This document shows, piece by piece, positions 49,415 through 57,709 of a DNA stretch of 64,000 nt. A model generated the notes under the pieces. It worked only from the letters and a program-made list of their open reading frames with translations. It searched no databases and was not told where the DNA came from. Source of the stretch: CAVXZE01 sp964615365 (GTDB taxonomy: Bacteria > Myxococcota_A > UBA9160 > UBA6930); contig CAZTOU010000005.1 in assembly GCA_964615365.1 (NCBI GenBank), forward strand, positions 62,001-126,000. The letters run 5' to 3'. The translations under genes were made by a program, and so were the position numbers. Position 1 is the stretch's first letter; each line of letters begins with the position of its first letter.

Positions 49415-52400
49415 ATGAACATCGCCGAGCTCGCCATCCGCAACCGCACCGTCACCCTCGTTTTCACCCTGGTTCTGCTGGGTGGCGGCCTCGCTTCCTA
49501 CCAGGGCATGAGCCGACTCGAGGACCCGGAGTTCACCATCAAGGACGCCCTGGTCATCACGCCGTACCCGGGCGCATCCGCCGCCGAGGTGGAGGAAGAG
49601 GTCTCGGACGCCCTCGAGCTGGCCGTTCAGCAGCTGGGACAGCTCGACCAGGTCGAATCCAAGAGCGACCGCGGCCTCTCGACACTGACCGTCTCGATCA
49701 AGAAGCAATACGACAAGGAATCGCTGCCCCAGGTCTGGGACGAGCTGCGCCGCAAGATCGGCGACGCCGAAAAGGACCTCCCGCCAGGTGCCGGCCCTTC
49801 CCTGGTCATCGACGACTACGGCGACGTCTACGGTGTCTTCGTGGCCATCTACGGCGAGGAGTACTCCTACGCCGAGCTCAAGGACTACGCGGACCTGCTG
49901 CGCCGAGAGTTTCTACTGGTCCAGGACGTGGCCAAGATCGAGACCTTCGGAGAGCGTCCCGAGGTCGTCTACCTGGAGCTCTCACGCGACCGGATCTCCC
50001 AGCTCGGTATTCCGACCAGCGTGATCATCGACGACCTCCGACAGAAGAACCTGGTCGCGGATTCCGGCAGGGTGAGGGTGGGCCAGGAATTCGTCGCCAT
50101 CGACCCGAGCGGCGACTTCACGTCGGTGGAACAATTCGGGTCGTTGCTGATCAGCGGGGGCTCCGATCGACAGATCTACCTCCGCGACGTGGCGTCGGTG
50201 AAGCGCGGCTACCAGGAGCCCCCCACCAACGCGGTTCGCTACGACGGCAAGGCCGCCATCGCGCTGGGCATCTCGACCGTCTCGGGCGGCAACGTGGTCA
50301 GCATGGGCGAGGCGCTCCGCGACCGCGCCCTCGAGCTCGAGGGCCAGAGACCGCTCGGCGTCGAGTTCGGCATCATCTCGCTCCAGTCTCAGGCTGTGAC
50401 CACGGCGATTCGCGGCTTCGTCTCCAGCCTCGTCCAGGCCGTCGCCATCGTCATCGTCGTCCTGCTCCTCTTCATGGGTATGCGGAGCGGTCTCTTGATC
50501 GGCTTCGTCCTGGTCCTGACCATCGGGGGAAGCTTCATCTTCCTCCGCCCGATGGGTGTCGCCCTGGAGCGGATCTCCCTCGGCGCACTGATCATCGCCC
50601 TGGGCATGCTGGTGGACAACGCCATCGTGGTGGTGGACGGTATGCTGATCAAGCTCCAGGGCGGAAAGAGCGGCACCGAGGCCGCCACCGAGGTGGTGAG
50701 TCAGTCGGCGCTTCCGCTGCTCGGCGCGACGGCCGTGGCGATCCTGGCCTTCGCCGCCATCGGTACCTCCGACGACTCGACCGGCGAGTTCTGCCGCTCG
50801 CTCTACCAGGTGGTCCTGGTCTCTCTCTCGCTGAGCTGGGTCACCGCAGTCACCGTGACCCCGCTCCTCGGTGTGATGTTCCTGAAGGCGCCGGAGGGCG
50901 GAGCTCCGGCCCAAGACCCCTACGGAAGCCGGTTCTATCAGGCCTACAAGGTGTTCTTGCACGGCTGCATCCGCCTGCGCGGGCTGACCGTGGGTGTGGT
51001 CGTGGGGATCTTCGCGATCGCGCTCTTTGGCTTCGGCTACGTGGACCAGAGCTTCTTCCCCTCCTCGACGCGCCCCCAGTTCATGGTCGACTTCTGGCTG
51101 CCGCAGGGAACCCACGTCGACGAGACCACCCGGGAGACCGCATCCATCGAGGAATACCTGCTGGCGCAGGAGGGGGTCACCCACGTCACCTCGCTCGTCG
51201 GTCAGGGCGGACTGCGCTTCCTGCTTACCTACACGCCCGAAAAGCTGAACAGCGCCTACGCCCGGTTCCTGGTCGATGTGGACGACTACCGGAAGATCGA
51301 CGCACTGGCGCCCGCCATCGAGAGCCACATGGAGGAACGATTCCCCCAGGCCCTCTCCTACGTGTCGAAGTTCCAGCTCGGACCCGGGAGCACGGGCAAG
51401 ATCCAGGCCCGTCTCAGCGGCCCCGATGCCGACGCGCTGCGCGACCTCGCCGGTCAGGTCGAGGGGATCATGCACGACGATCCCAACGCGAAATCGATCC
51501 GCACCGACTGGCGCCAGCGGGTCAAGGTGGTGCGGCCGCAGATCGCCGAGGAGCAGGCCAATCTGAACGGAATCCGGCGAACCGACATCGCCAAGGTGCT
51601 TCTCGAGGGGTTCGAGGGCGTCAGCGTCGGGGTCTACCGCGAGGGCGACGAGCTGCTGCCGATCGTGCTGCGCGCCGAGGAGCGGGAGCGGACCGACGTC
51701 TCGAGCATCCGAAACCTGCAGATCTGGAGCCCCGCGGCCCAGGCGATGATTCCGCTTCGCCAGGTGGTCTCTGGCTTCGAGACGGACTTCGAAGACGAGA
51801 TCATCATCCGTCTCGATCGCAAGCGCACGCTCACCGTCTTCTGTGATCCCAGGAGCGGGTCGGCGAGCAAGCTCTTCGCACGCCTGCGGCCCCAGATCGA
51901 GGCCATCGAAATTCCCCCGGGCTACACACTCGAGTGGGGTGGTGAGTACGAGGACTCGGCGGAAGCGCAGGCTGGCCTCGCCGCATCGCTTCCGGTCTTC
52001 CTGCTCATCATGGTCCTGGTGGTGATCGCCCTCTTCAACTCGCTGCGGCAGCCGCTCATCATCTGGCTCTGTGTGCCGCTGGCCCTGATCGGCGTGACCG
52101 CGGGGCTCCTGGTCACCGGTCAGCCCTTTGGCTTCATGGCGCTGCTCGGCTTCCTCAGCCTCTCGGGCATGCTGATCAAGAACGCGGTGGTGCTGATCGA
52201 CGAGATCAACCTCCAGTCCCAAGGGGACAAGGACCTCCTCACCGCCATCGTCGACTCCGGCACCAGCCGGCTCCGACCGGTGGCGATGGCCGCACTCACC
52301 ACGGCGCTTGGGATGATCCCGCTGCTCCTCGACGCCTTCTTCGTGTCGATGGCGGTGACCATCATCGCCGGTCTCCTCTTCGCGACGGTGCTGACGATGG

Positions 52401-52471
52401 TGGTGGTTCCGGTGCTCTACGCGATCTTGTTCCGCGTCCCCTCGGGATCCCCTCCGACTTCGGTACACTGA
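49415..52471 (+). CDS. RND-family efflux transporter, inner-membrane pump
   Basis: 1018 aa, HAE1-type. MNIAELAIRNRTVTLVFTLV begins helix 1; EDPEFTIKDALVITPYPGAS is the subgroup's porter start. ALGMLVDNAIVVVDGML in helix 4 carries the proton-relay aspartates. The second half repeats the porter and membrane plan and ends VVVPVLYAILFRV. It exports drugs, solvents or lipids by proton exchange. It lies 10 bp after the adaptor gene. Its TGA is followed in the same frame by a lipoprotein remnant. Confidence 0.95.
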   Translation: MNIAELAIRNRTVTLVFTLVLLGGGLASYQGMSRLEDPEFTIKDALVITPYPGASAAEVEEEVSDALELAVQQLGQLDQVESKSDRGLSTLTVSIKKQYDKESLPQVWDELRRKIGDAEKDLPPGAGPSLVIDDYGDVYGVFVAIYGEEYSYAELKDYADLLRREFLLVQDVAKIETFGERPEVVYLELSRDRISQLGIPTSVIIDDLRQKNLVADSGRVRVGQEFVAIDPSGDFTSVEQFGSLLISGGSDRQIYLRDVASVKRGYQEPPTNAVRYDGKAAIALGISTVSGGNVVSMGEALRDRALELEGQRPLGVEFGIISLQSQAVTTAIRGFVSSLVQAVAIVIVVLLLFMGMRSGLLIGFVLVLTIGGSFIFLRPMGVALERISLGALIIALGMLVDNAIVVVDGMLIKLQGGKSGTEAATEVVSQSALPLLGATAVAILAFAAIGTSDDSTGEFCRSLYQVVLVSLSLSWVTAVTVTPLLGVMFLKAPEGGAPAQDPYGSRFYQAYKVFLHGCIRLRGLTVGVVVGIFAIALFGFGYVDQSFFPSSTRPQFMVDFWLPQGTHVDETTRETASIEEYLLAQEGVTHVTSLVGQGGLRFLLTYTPEKLNSAYARFLVDVDDYRKIDALAPAIESHMEERFPQALSYVSKFQLGPGSTGKIQARLSGPDADALRDLAGQVEGIMHDDPNAKSIRTDWRQRVKVVRPQIAEEQANLNGIRRTDIAKVLLEGFEGVSVGVYREGDELLPIVLRAEERERTDVSSIRNLQIWSPAAQAMIPLRQVVSGFETDFEDEIIIRLDRKRTLTVFCDPRSGSASKLFARLRPQIEAIEIPPGYTLEWGGEYEDSAEAQAGLAASLPVFLLIMVLVVIALFNSLRQPLIIWLCVPLALIGVTAGLLVTGQPFGFMALLGFLSLSGMLIKNAVVLIDEINLQSQGDKDLLTAIVDSGTSRLRPVAMAALTTALGMIPLLLDAFFVSMAVTIIAGLLFATVLTMVVVPVLYAILFRVPSGSPPTSVH

Positions 52472-52831
52472 CGGAATCCGGCCTACGAGGGCACTCCCTT
52501 CCAGAAGATCTTCGTGATCGGTGTAGCCGAGAGCAACGTGAACCGCCGGCGCTTCGAGGACCGCTTCGCTGTGGTCCTATCCGGCCCGAGGGCGGACGCA
52601 TCGCCCAGCTACGGCTACTACGGAACCACCTACGACGTTCTCCACGAGCCGGGCTACACCGTGACCCGCACCATCGTGCGCCTCGAAACCAACCTGTATG
52701 ACGTCGCGACGGGAGAGCTGGTCTGGTCGGGTCAGTCCGAGACCCTCGACACGGGCTCCCGCTCGGACAGCATCGACTCCGTCACCGAGGCGGTGGCCGA
52801 GCGCCTGCGGGAAGAGGGCCTGATCCCCTGA
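52472..52831 (+). pseudogene. Truncated envelope lipoprotein-type gene after the RND pump
   Basis: The RND reading frame continues after its TGA as RNPAYEGTPFQKIFVIGVAE, SNVNRRRFEDRFAVVLSG, then SYGYYGTTYD and RLETNLYDVATGELVWSGQS. From memory, a family of ~190-aa exported lipoproteins has the order DPAYxGxPFxKxLVIGVAxx..RRxFEDxF, a ~50-residue middle and then YY..LETNLYD..TGKLVWSG. Here the signal peptide and the middle part are absent. The only start is GTG 52514, inside the conserved IFVIGVAE strand. It is probably an internally deleted remnant; it converges on the channel gene. Confidence 0.6.
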
Positions 52832-53554
52832 TCACTCCTCCTCGGGTCTGGTGACGAGGAGCGAGACGATCCGGGCCAGGATCACCGCGAGATAGATCTG
52901 TCCGGTCAGCGCCTGCAAGACCGCCAGGTTTCCGGCAGCGTAGCTCTTCGGCGTGACGTCTCCGTAGCCCAGCGTGGTCATCGTCACGAAGCTGAAGTAG
53001 ACGAGCCGGCCCGTCCCCCTGGTCTGGATCTCGCTGAGCTCGTCCGTCGCCTCGATGGGCGCCCCCAGGTCGAATGATGCCGGATCGTGGATGAAGACCA
53101 GTGAATAGGCGCTGGCCCAGATCAGGCCCAGCATCAGGTAGACCGCGATCGCACCCCCGACGCGGTGAGCCGTCACGCGACCCTTGCGGAGCACCTTGTA
53201 GAGGACGGCCCCGCTGACCACGGCCAGGAAGAGCATCATCGAAGTGAGCCGCAGCACCAGCAGCAGGCGACCGGGGGCGACGAAGAGAATAATCTGAAGG
53301 GAGAAGGCCACGGCGGCGAGACCGATGCACAGGAACAGCACGCCGCGGCGGTCGGAGACCGTGTAGGCGCCCGAGATCAGCACCAGCAATGTGAGGACTT
53401 CGAGCGCGTAGGAGGTGATCGTCTTGGGCTCGACGAGCGGATAGAGAACGAATAGCAGAGCGAAGAGACTGACCAGCAGAAAGCTGAGACTCGCGTCGGT
53501 GGTGAGGAAGCGTCTCATCGATCGTCGAGTACCCACATCAGCCGGCGGCGTCAT
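52832..53554 (-). CDS. Two-pore-type potassium ion channel protein
   Basis: 240 aa. Several N-terminal helices are followed by a pore loop FVTMTTLGYGDVTPKSYAAG with the K-selectivity filter TLGYGD, then a last helix (AVLQALTGQIYLAVILARIV). AAGGACG precedes the ATG at 53554. It resembles Ion_trans_2 channels without a cytoplasmic RCK domain, so gating is unknown. Its stop abuts the lipoprotein remnant, tail to tail. Confidence 0.88.
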   Translation of the reverse strand: MTPPADVGTRRSMRRFLTTDASLSFLLVSLFALLFVLYPLVEPKTITSYALEVLTLLVLISGAYTVSDRRGVLFLCIGLAAVAFSLQIILFVAPGRLLLVLRLTSMMLFLAVVSGAVLYKVLRKGRVTAHRVGGAIAVYLMLGLIWASAYSLVFIHDPASFDLGAPIEATDELSEIQTRGTGRLVYFSFVTMTTLGYGDVTPKSYAAGNLAVLQALTGQIYLAVILARIVSLLVTRPEEE

Positions 53555-53759
53555 TGGGCGTCCTTCTCAGTCCCTGCGCCGCCAACCTTACCACCTGCCG
53601 GCCAAGCCGGTGGAAGAGGCCAGGCGATCTGATGACACCCCCTGCGTCTGGTACCGTATTCTGAGGTCTCCCGGCCCTGGAAATCGGAGCCGTGGGCGAC
53701 CTGCCGGTCCAGGGGTCTGGACGGGGTGGGGGGAAGCCCCCGGAGATCCTGGGTTGCGA

Positions 53760-53999
53760 ATGGACTCGGTGAGCCTGGAGCGCATAGCCTGTCTGCATTG
53801 CGATCTGCCCGTGACCGTCGGGGAGCTTCGCGGGGGGGAGCGAGCCAGCTGCCCGCGGTGCGGGCATCTGCTGAGCTCCCGCACGGCCAACGGCCTCGAG
53901 CGCTCGCTGGCGTTCTCGCTGGCGGCGGTGGTGCTGCTCGCGCTCGCGAGCTTGGACCGCCTGGAGATCTGGCGGGAGATCGAGAGGCGGATGGCGTGA
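53760..53999 (+). CDS. Shortened first PqiA-domain protein
   Basis: 79 aa. The start is the PqiA zinc-ribbon: IACLHCDLPVTVGELRGGER, then CPRCGHLLSSRTANGLERS and the beginning of helix 1 (LAFSLAAVVLL). It then jumps to ALASLDRLEIWREIE, which matches the C-terminal end of a PqiA domain (LASFDP..IWR). About 130 residues, including three of four helices, are missing, yet the frame is intact and coupled (GTGA) to the full PqiA domain gene. It may be non-functional or a minimal zinc-ribbon membrane peptide. Confidence 0.65.
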   Translation: MDSVSLERIACLHCDLPVTVGELRGGERASCPRCGHLLSSRTANGLERSLAFSLAAVVLLALASLDRLEIWREIERRMA

Positions 54000-54619
54000 C
54001 GGGCTTCCCCGCGACATCGGCGGCTGCAGATGGCCTCGCCTGCTGCCACCTGTGCTACAAGCGCGCGCCCGTGGCGCTGGAACGGTGCCCGCGCTGCGGC
54101 GCGCGACTCCATCTGCGCAAGCCGGAGAGCCTGCAGCGGACCGCTGCGCTGCTGATCACCGCTGCGCTGCTCTACATCCCGGCCAACGTGCTGCCCATCA
54201 TGACCACCGAGCAGCTTGGACGCGCCACCGACAGCACCATTCTGGGAGGCGTCATCCTCCTGGTGCACTACGGCTCCTACCCCATCGCTGCGGTAATCTT
54301 CATCGCCAGCGTCCTGGTCCCCCTCGGCAAGCTCGTCGCCCTCTGCTGGCTTTGCTGGAGCGTCGCCCGCCGCCACGCGACCTCGCACCGCGAACGGACG
54401 ATTCTCTACCGCACCACCGAGCTGATCGGGAAATGGTCGATGGTCGACGTCTTCGTCGTGACCGTCCTCGTCGCGCTCATCCACCTGGGTGGAGTGCTTC
54501 GCATCACGCCGGGCGCCGCGGCATTGGCCTTCGCCGGAGTGGTGATCGTCACCATGCTCGCGGCGGAGAGCTTCGACCCGCGGCTCATCTGGGATCAGCT
54601 AGGAGACACCGATGAGTGA
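53996..54619 (+). CDS. pqiA: PqiA-domain membrane protein
   Basis: 207 aa from a GTG overlapping the previous stop. A zinc ribbon CCHLCYKRAPVALERCPRCG is followed by four helices with the PqiA motifs YIPANVLPIMTT, LGGVILLVHYGSYPIA, IGKWSMVDVFVVTVLVAL and ESFDPRLIWDQL. PqiA is the inner-membrane part of a lipid transport system spanning the periplasm with the MCE protein PqiB. In E. coli one PqiA holds two such domains; here they are split and the first is shortened. Confidence 0.9.
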   Translation: MTGFPATSAAADGLACCHLCYKRAPVALERCPRCGARLHLRKPESLQRTAALLITAALLYIPANVLPIMTTEQLGRATDSTILGGVILLVHYGSYPIAAVIFIASVLVPLGKLVALCWLCWSVARRHATSHRERTILYRTTELIGKWSMVDVFVVTVLVALIHLGGVLRITPGAAALAFAGVVIVTMLAAESFDPRLIWDQLGDTDE

Positions 54620-55922
54620 GACCCGGGCGACCGTCAAGCGGCGGCGCCGCATCGCCCCCATCTGGCTGGTTCCGATCGTCGCCGTGCTGCTCGGCCTGTG
54701 GATGGTGGTGCACAGCTACCGCAGCCAGGGGCCCGAAATCGCCATCATCTTCGCGACCGCCGAGGGAATCGAGGCCGGCAAGACCAAGATCAAGGCGCGC
54801 AGCGTCGAGGTCGGTCTGGTGGAGAGCGTGGAGCTCGGCGAGGATCTGGAGAGCGTCGTGGTGAAGGCAAAGCTCGAGCGCTTCGCGACACCGCTCCTGC
54901 GCGCGGACACCCAGTTCTGGGTGGTGCGCCCGCGCATCGGAGCCGCGGGAATCTCGGGACTCGGCACCATCATGTCCGGCGGCTACATCGAGCTGGCACC
55001 CGGGACCGGTCCCGAAGGCCGGCGCAGGTTCAATGGTCTGGAGGAGGTGCCGGTGACGCCCGCCGGGACCCCGGGCCTCAAGCTCGAGCTGGTGAGCGAG
55101 CGGGCCGGATCCGTGGGCGCCGGCGACCCGATCCTGTATCGGGGCTTCGAGGTCGGTCGCGTCGAGAGCGCGGAGTTCGACGTGGAGACCCAACGGGTAC
55201 GCTACGCCGCATTCATCGAAGCGCCCTACAAGAGTCTCGTCACCACCACGACCCGGTTCTGGAACGACAGCGGGATCGCCTTCAGCGCGACGGCGGACGG
55301 CATCGAGATGAGCACCGGCTCGCTTCAATCTCTGCTTCTCGGGGGTGTCTCCTTCGGGGTACCGGAAGGGGTCAAGCCCGGTGACCCGGTCGAAGGCGGG
55401 GTCGCCTTCAAGCTCTTCCCGGACTACCGGAGCATCAACGAGCGCCCCTACCACCACTCCATCGAATACGTGGTGGAGTTCGCGCGATCGGTGCGGGGGC
55501 TGCGCCCCGGCGCCCCGGTGGAGTACCGAGGCCTGCCCGCCGGCCACGTGGACCGTCTGCTCCTGGAGGAGCTGGTGGCAGAGGGCGGCAGGGGCGAGGG
55601 GGCGCCGATTCCCGTGCTGATCCGCCTGGAGCCCGGACGCCTCGAGATGGGCGACTCGCAGCGGGGAGCAGAGAGACTGTCGCGGGGGATCGAGACCGGG
55701 GTGCGAAACGGGCTTCGCGCCACGCTCTCCACGGGAAACCTGCTGACCGGGAGCCTCTACGTGTCGCTCGACATGTACCCCGACGAAGCGCCCGCCGAGC
55801 TGGGCAGCTTCGCCGGCCACCCGACGATTCCCACCATCTCGAGTGGCCTCGAGGGCATCCAGCAGCAGATCTTCCCTCGAGAGCCCGCGAAGGACCCCGA
55901 GCCGAAGGCAGGATCACCATGA
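54612..55922 (+). CDS. pqiB: MCE-domain protein PqiB, C-terminally shortened
   Basis: 436 aa; typical PqiB is near 545. One N-terminal membrane helix (IWLVPIVAVLLGLWMVV) is followed by three MCE domains, e.g. GIEAGKTKIKARSVEVGLVE, GDPILYRGFEVGRVESAEF and GLRPGAPVEYRGLPAGHVD. After SSGLEGIQQQ, where the long coiled-coil needle should begin, the sequence passes directly to IFPREPAKDPEPKAGSP, the usual last segment. About 100 residues of helix are therefore missing. PqiB forms a hexameric tube carrying lipids across the periplasm; a shorter tube would change its reach. It overlaps pqiA by 8 nt and pqiC by 4. Confidence 0.9.
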   Translation: MSETRATVKRRRRIAPIWLVPIVAVLLGLWMVVHSYRSQGPEIAIIFATAEGIEAGKTKIKARSVEVGLVESVELGEDLESVVVKAKLERFATPLLRADTQFWVVRPRIGAAGISGLGTIMSGGYIELAPGTGPEGRRRFNGLEEVPVTPAGTPGLKLELVSERAGSVGAGDPILYRGFEVGRVESAEFDVETQRVRYAAFIEAPYKSLVTTTTRFWNDSGIAFSATADGIEMSTGSLQSLLLGGVSFGVPEGVKPGDPVEGGVAFKLFPDYRSINERPYHHSIEYVVEFARSVRGLRPGAPVEYRGLPAGHVDRLLLEELVAEGGRGEGAPIPVLIRLEPGRLEMGDSQRGAERLSRGIETGVRNGLRATLSTGNLLTGSLYVSLDMYPDEAPAELGSFAGHPTIPTISSGLEGIQQQIFPREPAKDPEPKAGSP

Positions 55923-56509
55923 GAATCGCCGCAATCATCTCCACCCTGCTCCTGGCCGCCTGCGCCGGCGACCCGCCGCCGACCCACACCCACTACCTGC
56001 TGCGCGCCGAGCCGCGCGAGCAGACGATTCGCGCCCTGGCCCCGGCTTCGATCGGTCTGGGCCGGGTCGAGGTGGCATCCTACTTGAAGCAGTCGGGGCT
56101 GGTGCTCGCGACCGGTGGCCACCAGGTGAGGCCGGCCCGCTACCACCAGTGGGCGGAGCCCCTCGACGAAGGGATCCGACGCTTCCTCCGGGCCGAGATC
56201 GCCAACGCTCTGGGGCAGGAGGTGAGCGCGGACCCCGCCCAGCGGACGCGGTGGGACCACGCGGTGGAGGTCAGCATCGACCAGCTCCACGGCACCCTTT
56301 CGGGAGAGGCCTGGCTGATCGCGAGCTGGCGCATCACGCGGGGTAGCGGCACGGAGAAGGTCGCCGAGCTCCGGATGGCTCGATCGGAGCCGCTCGCCCA
56401 GGATGGCTACGCCGGCCTGGTCGATGCCGAGATCCGCCTCCTCCGGCAGCTCGCCGTGGCGATCGCGGATTCACTACGAGACCTGGGCGAGGGCCATCTG
56501 ACCGACTAG
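55919..56509 (+). CDS. pqiC: PqiC (YmbA/DUF330) outer-membrane lipoprotein
   Basis: 196 aa, normal length. A lipobox (LLLAACAG) is followed by HYLLRAEPR, IGLGRVEVASYLKQSGLVLA and the family's YHQWAEPLDEGIRRFLRAEI. PqiC sits in the outer membrane and docks the PqiB tube. The ATG overlaps the pqiB stop (ATGA), completing a pqiA-pqiA-pqiB-pqiC operon. Confidence 0.92.
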   Translation: MRIAAIISTLLLAACAGDPPPTHTHYLLRAEPREQTIRALAPASIGLGRVEVASYLKQSGLVLATGGHQVRPARYHQWAEPLDEGIRRFLRAEIANALGQEVSADPAQRTRWDHAVEVSIDQLHGTLSGEAWLIASWRITRGSGTEKVAELRMARSEPLAQDGYAGLVDAEIRLLRQLAVAIADSLRDLGEGHLTD

Positions 56510-56543
56510 CCCGCATTTCTCCGCAGCGAGGTCGTGGAGGGGC

Positions 56544-56575
56544 CTGTCAACCTCTCCCTTTGGCCCAGTTGACAG
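56544..56575. promoter_or_regulatory. BirA-type biotin operator upstream of bioB
   Basis: CTGTCAACC-N14-AGTTGACAG has the arm length, arm sequence and 14-bp spacer of the proteobacterial BirA site (TTGTAAACC-N14/15-GGTTTACAA). The right arm overlaps the -35 box of the bioB promoter, so binding would repress the operon. Confidence 0.7.
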
Positions 56576-56598
56576 AGCCGCCGCTGGATTCCTAGTCT
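56569..56598 (+). promoter_or_regulatory. Sigma-70-like promoter of bioBFD
   Basis: TTGACA (56569-56574), 18 bp, TAGTCT (56593-56598). The predicted start near 56605 lies 22 nt before the bioB TTG. Confidence 0.5.
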
Positions 56599-56626
56599 CG
56601 TCTCCGCCTCGCGGAAGGAGTCGCCC

Positions 56627-57709
56627 TTGTTCGAGACCTACGCCCGGCTGGGCCGCCGCGCGCTGTCCCAGCAGCCTCCCACCATCGCGGAATCGCTATG
56701 GATTCTGGACGGTGACGACGTCGAGCTGCTGCCCCTGCTGCAGGCGGCCTACCTCCCGCGCGAGCACCACTTCGGGCGCACGGTGATGGTGCACATCCTG
56801 AACAACGTCCAGAGCGGGATGTGTGGGGAGGACTGCGGCTACTGCGCCCAGTCGAAGAACTCGACCGCGCCGATTCGCAAGTACCCGATGAAGAGCGACG
56901 AGGAGATCTTCGCCGAGGCCGAGGCCGCCGCAGAGGCGGGGGCCTCGCGCTACTGCATGGCTCTCTCGGGCCGCGGTCCGAGCCTGGCCCAGACCCGGAA
57001 GCTGGCCACCCTGATCCGCGAGATGAAGCAGCGCTACCCGATCGAGCTCTGCCTCTCGATGGGATTCGTCGACGAGGAGCAGGCGCGGCTGCTGGCCGAC
57101 GCCGGCCTCGACCGGCTGAATCACAATCTCAACACCAGCGAGGCCCACTACCCGAAGATCTGCACGACCCACCGCTACCGCGACCGCGTGGAGACGCTCG
57201 AAATCGCGAAGAAGTACGGCATCGAGGCGTGCAGCGGGCTGCTCGTGGGAATGGGCGAGGGCAGCGAGGACATCGTCGAGGTGGCCTTCCAGCTCCGGGA
57301 GCTCGAGGTGCGCTCGATTCCGGTGAACTTCCTGATCCCGATCGAGGGCAACCCGCTCCAGAGTGACGGCTCGCTCCACCCAGCGCGCTGCCTCCGGGTG
57401 CTGTCGCTGATCCGCCTGGTGAACCCTGCCGCAGAGGTCCGGATCGCCGGCGGCCGCGAGGGGCACATCCGCTCTCTGGGCCCGCTGGCGCTCTGGCCGG
57501 CGAACTCGCTCTTCGTCGAGGGATACCTCACCACCCGCGGCTCTGGCGAGGAGGAGACCTACCGGATGATCGAGGACGCGGGGTTCGAGGTTCTGGGAAA
57601 CCCGAGCTACTTTGCTGCGCGGGCCAGGCGCGCGTCCTCTCCCGGCGAGTTTCACCTCGCCGGGGAGGAGGGCGGGATCCTCAAGCCCGAGGCGGCGGAG
57701 CGATCTTGA
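56627..57709 (+). CDS. bioB: Biotin synthase
   Basis: 360 aa from a TTG with GGAAGGAG upstream. The radical-SAM cluster is CGEDCGYCAQS; YPMKSDEEIFAEAEAAAEAG, LDRLNHNLNTSEAHYPKIC and SGLLVGMGEGSEDIVEVAF follow, with the [2Fe-2S] ligands and RIAGGREGHI near the end. It inserts sulfur into dethiobiotin. First gene of bioBFD; the stop overlaps the bioF TTG (TTGA). Confidence 0.97.
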   Translation: MFETYARLGRRALSQQPPTIAESLWILDGDDVELLPLLQAAYLPREHHFGRTVMVHILNNVQSGMCGEDCGYCAQSKNSTAPIRKYPMKSDEEIFAEAEAAAEAGASRYCMALSGRGPSLAQTRKLATLIREMKQRYPIELCLSMGFVDEEQARLLADAGLDRLNHNLNTSEAHYPKICTTHRYRDRVETLEIAKKYGIEACSGLLVGMGEGSEDIVEVAFQLRELEVRSIPVNFLIPIEGNPLQSDGSLHPARCLRVLSLIRLVNPAAEVRIAGGREGHIRSLGPLALWPANSLFVEGYLTTRGSGEEETYRMIEDAGFEVLGNPSYFAARARRASSPGEFHLAGEEGGILKPEAAERS

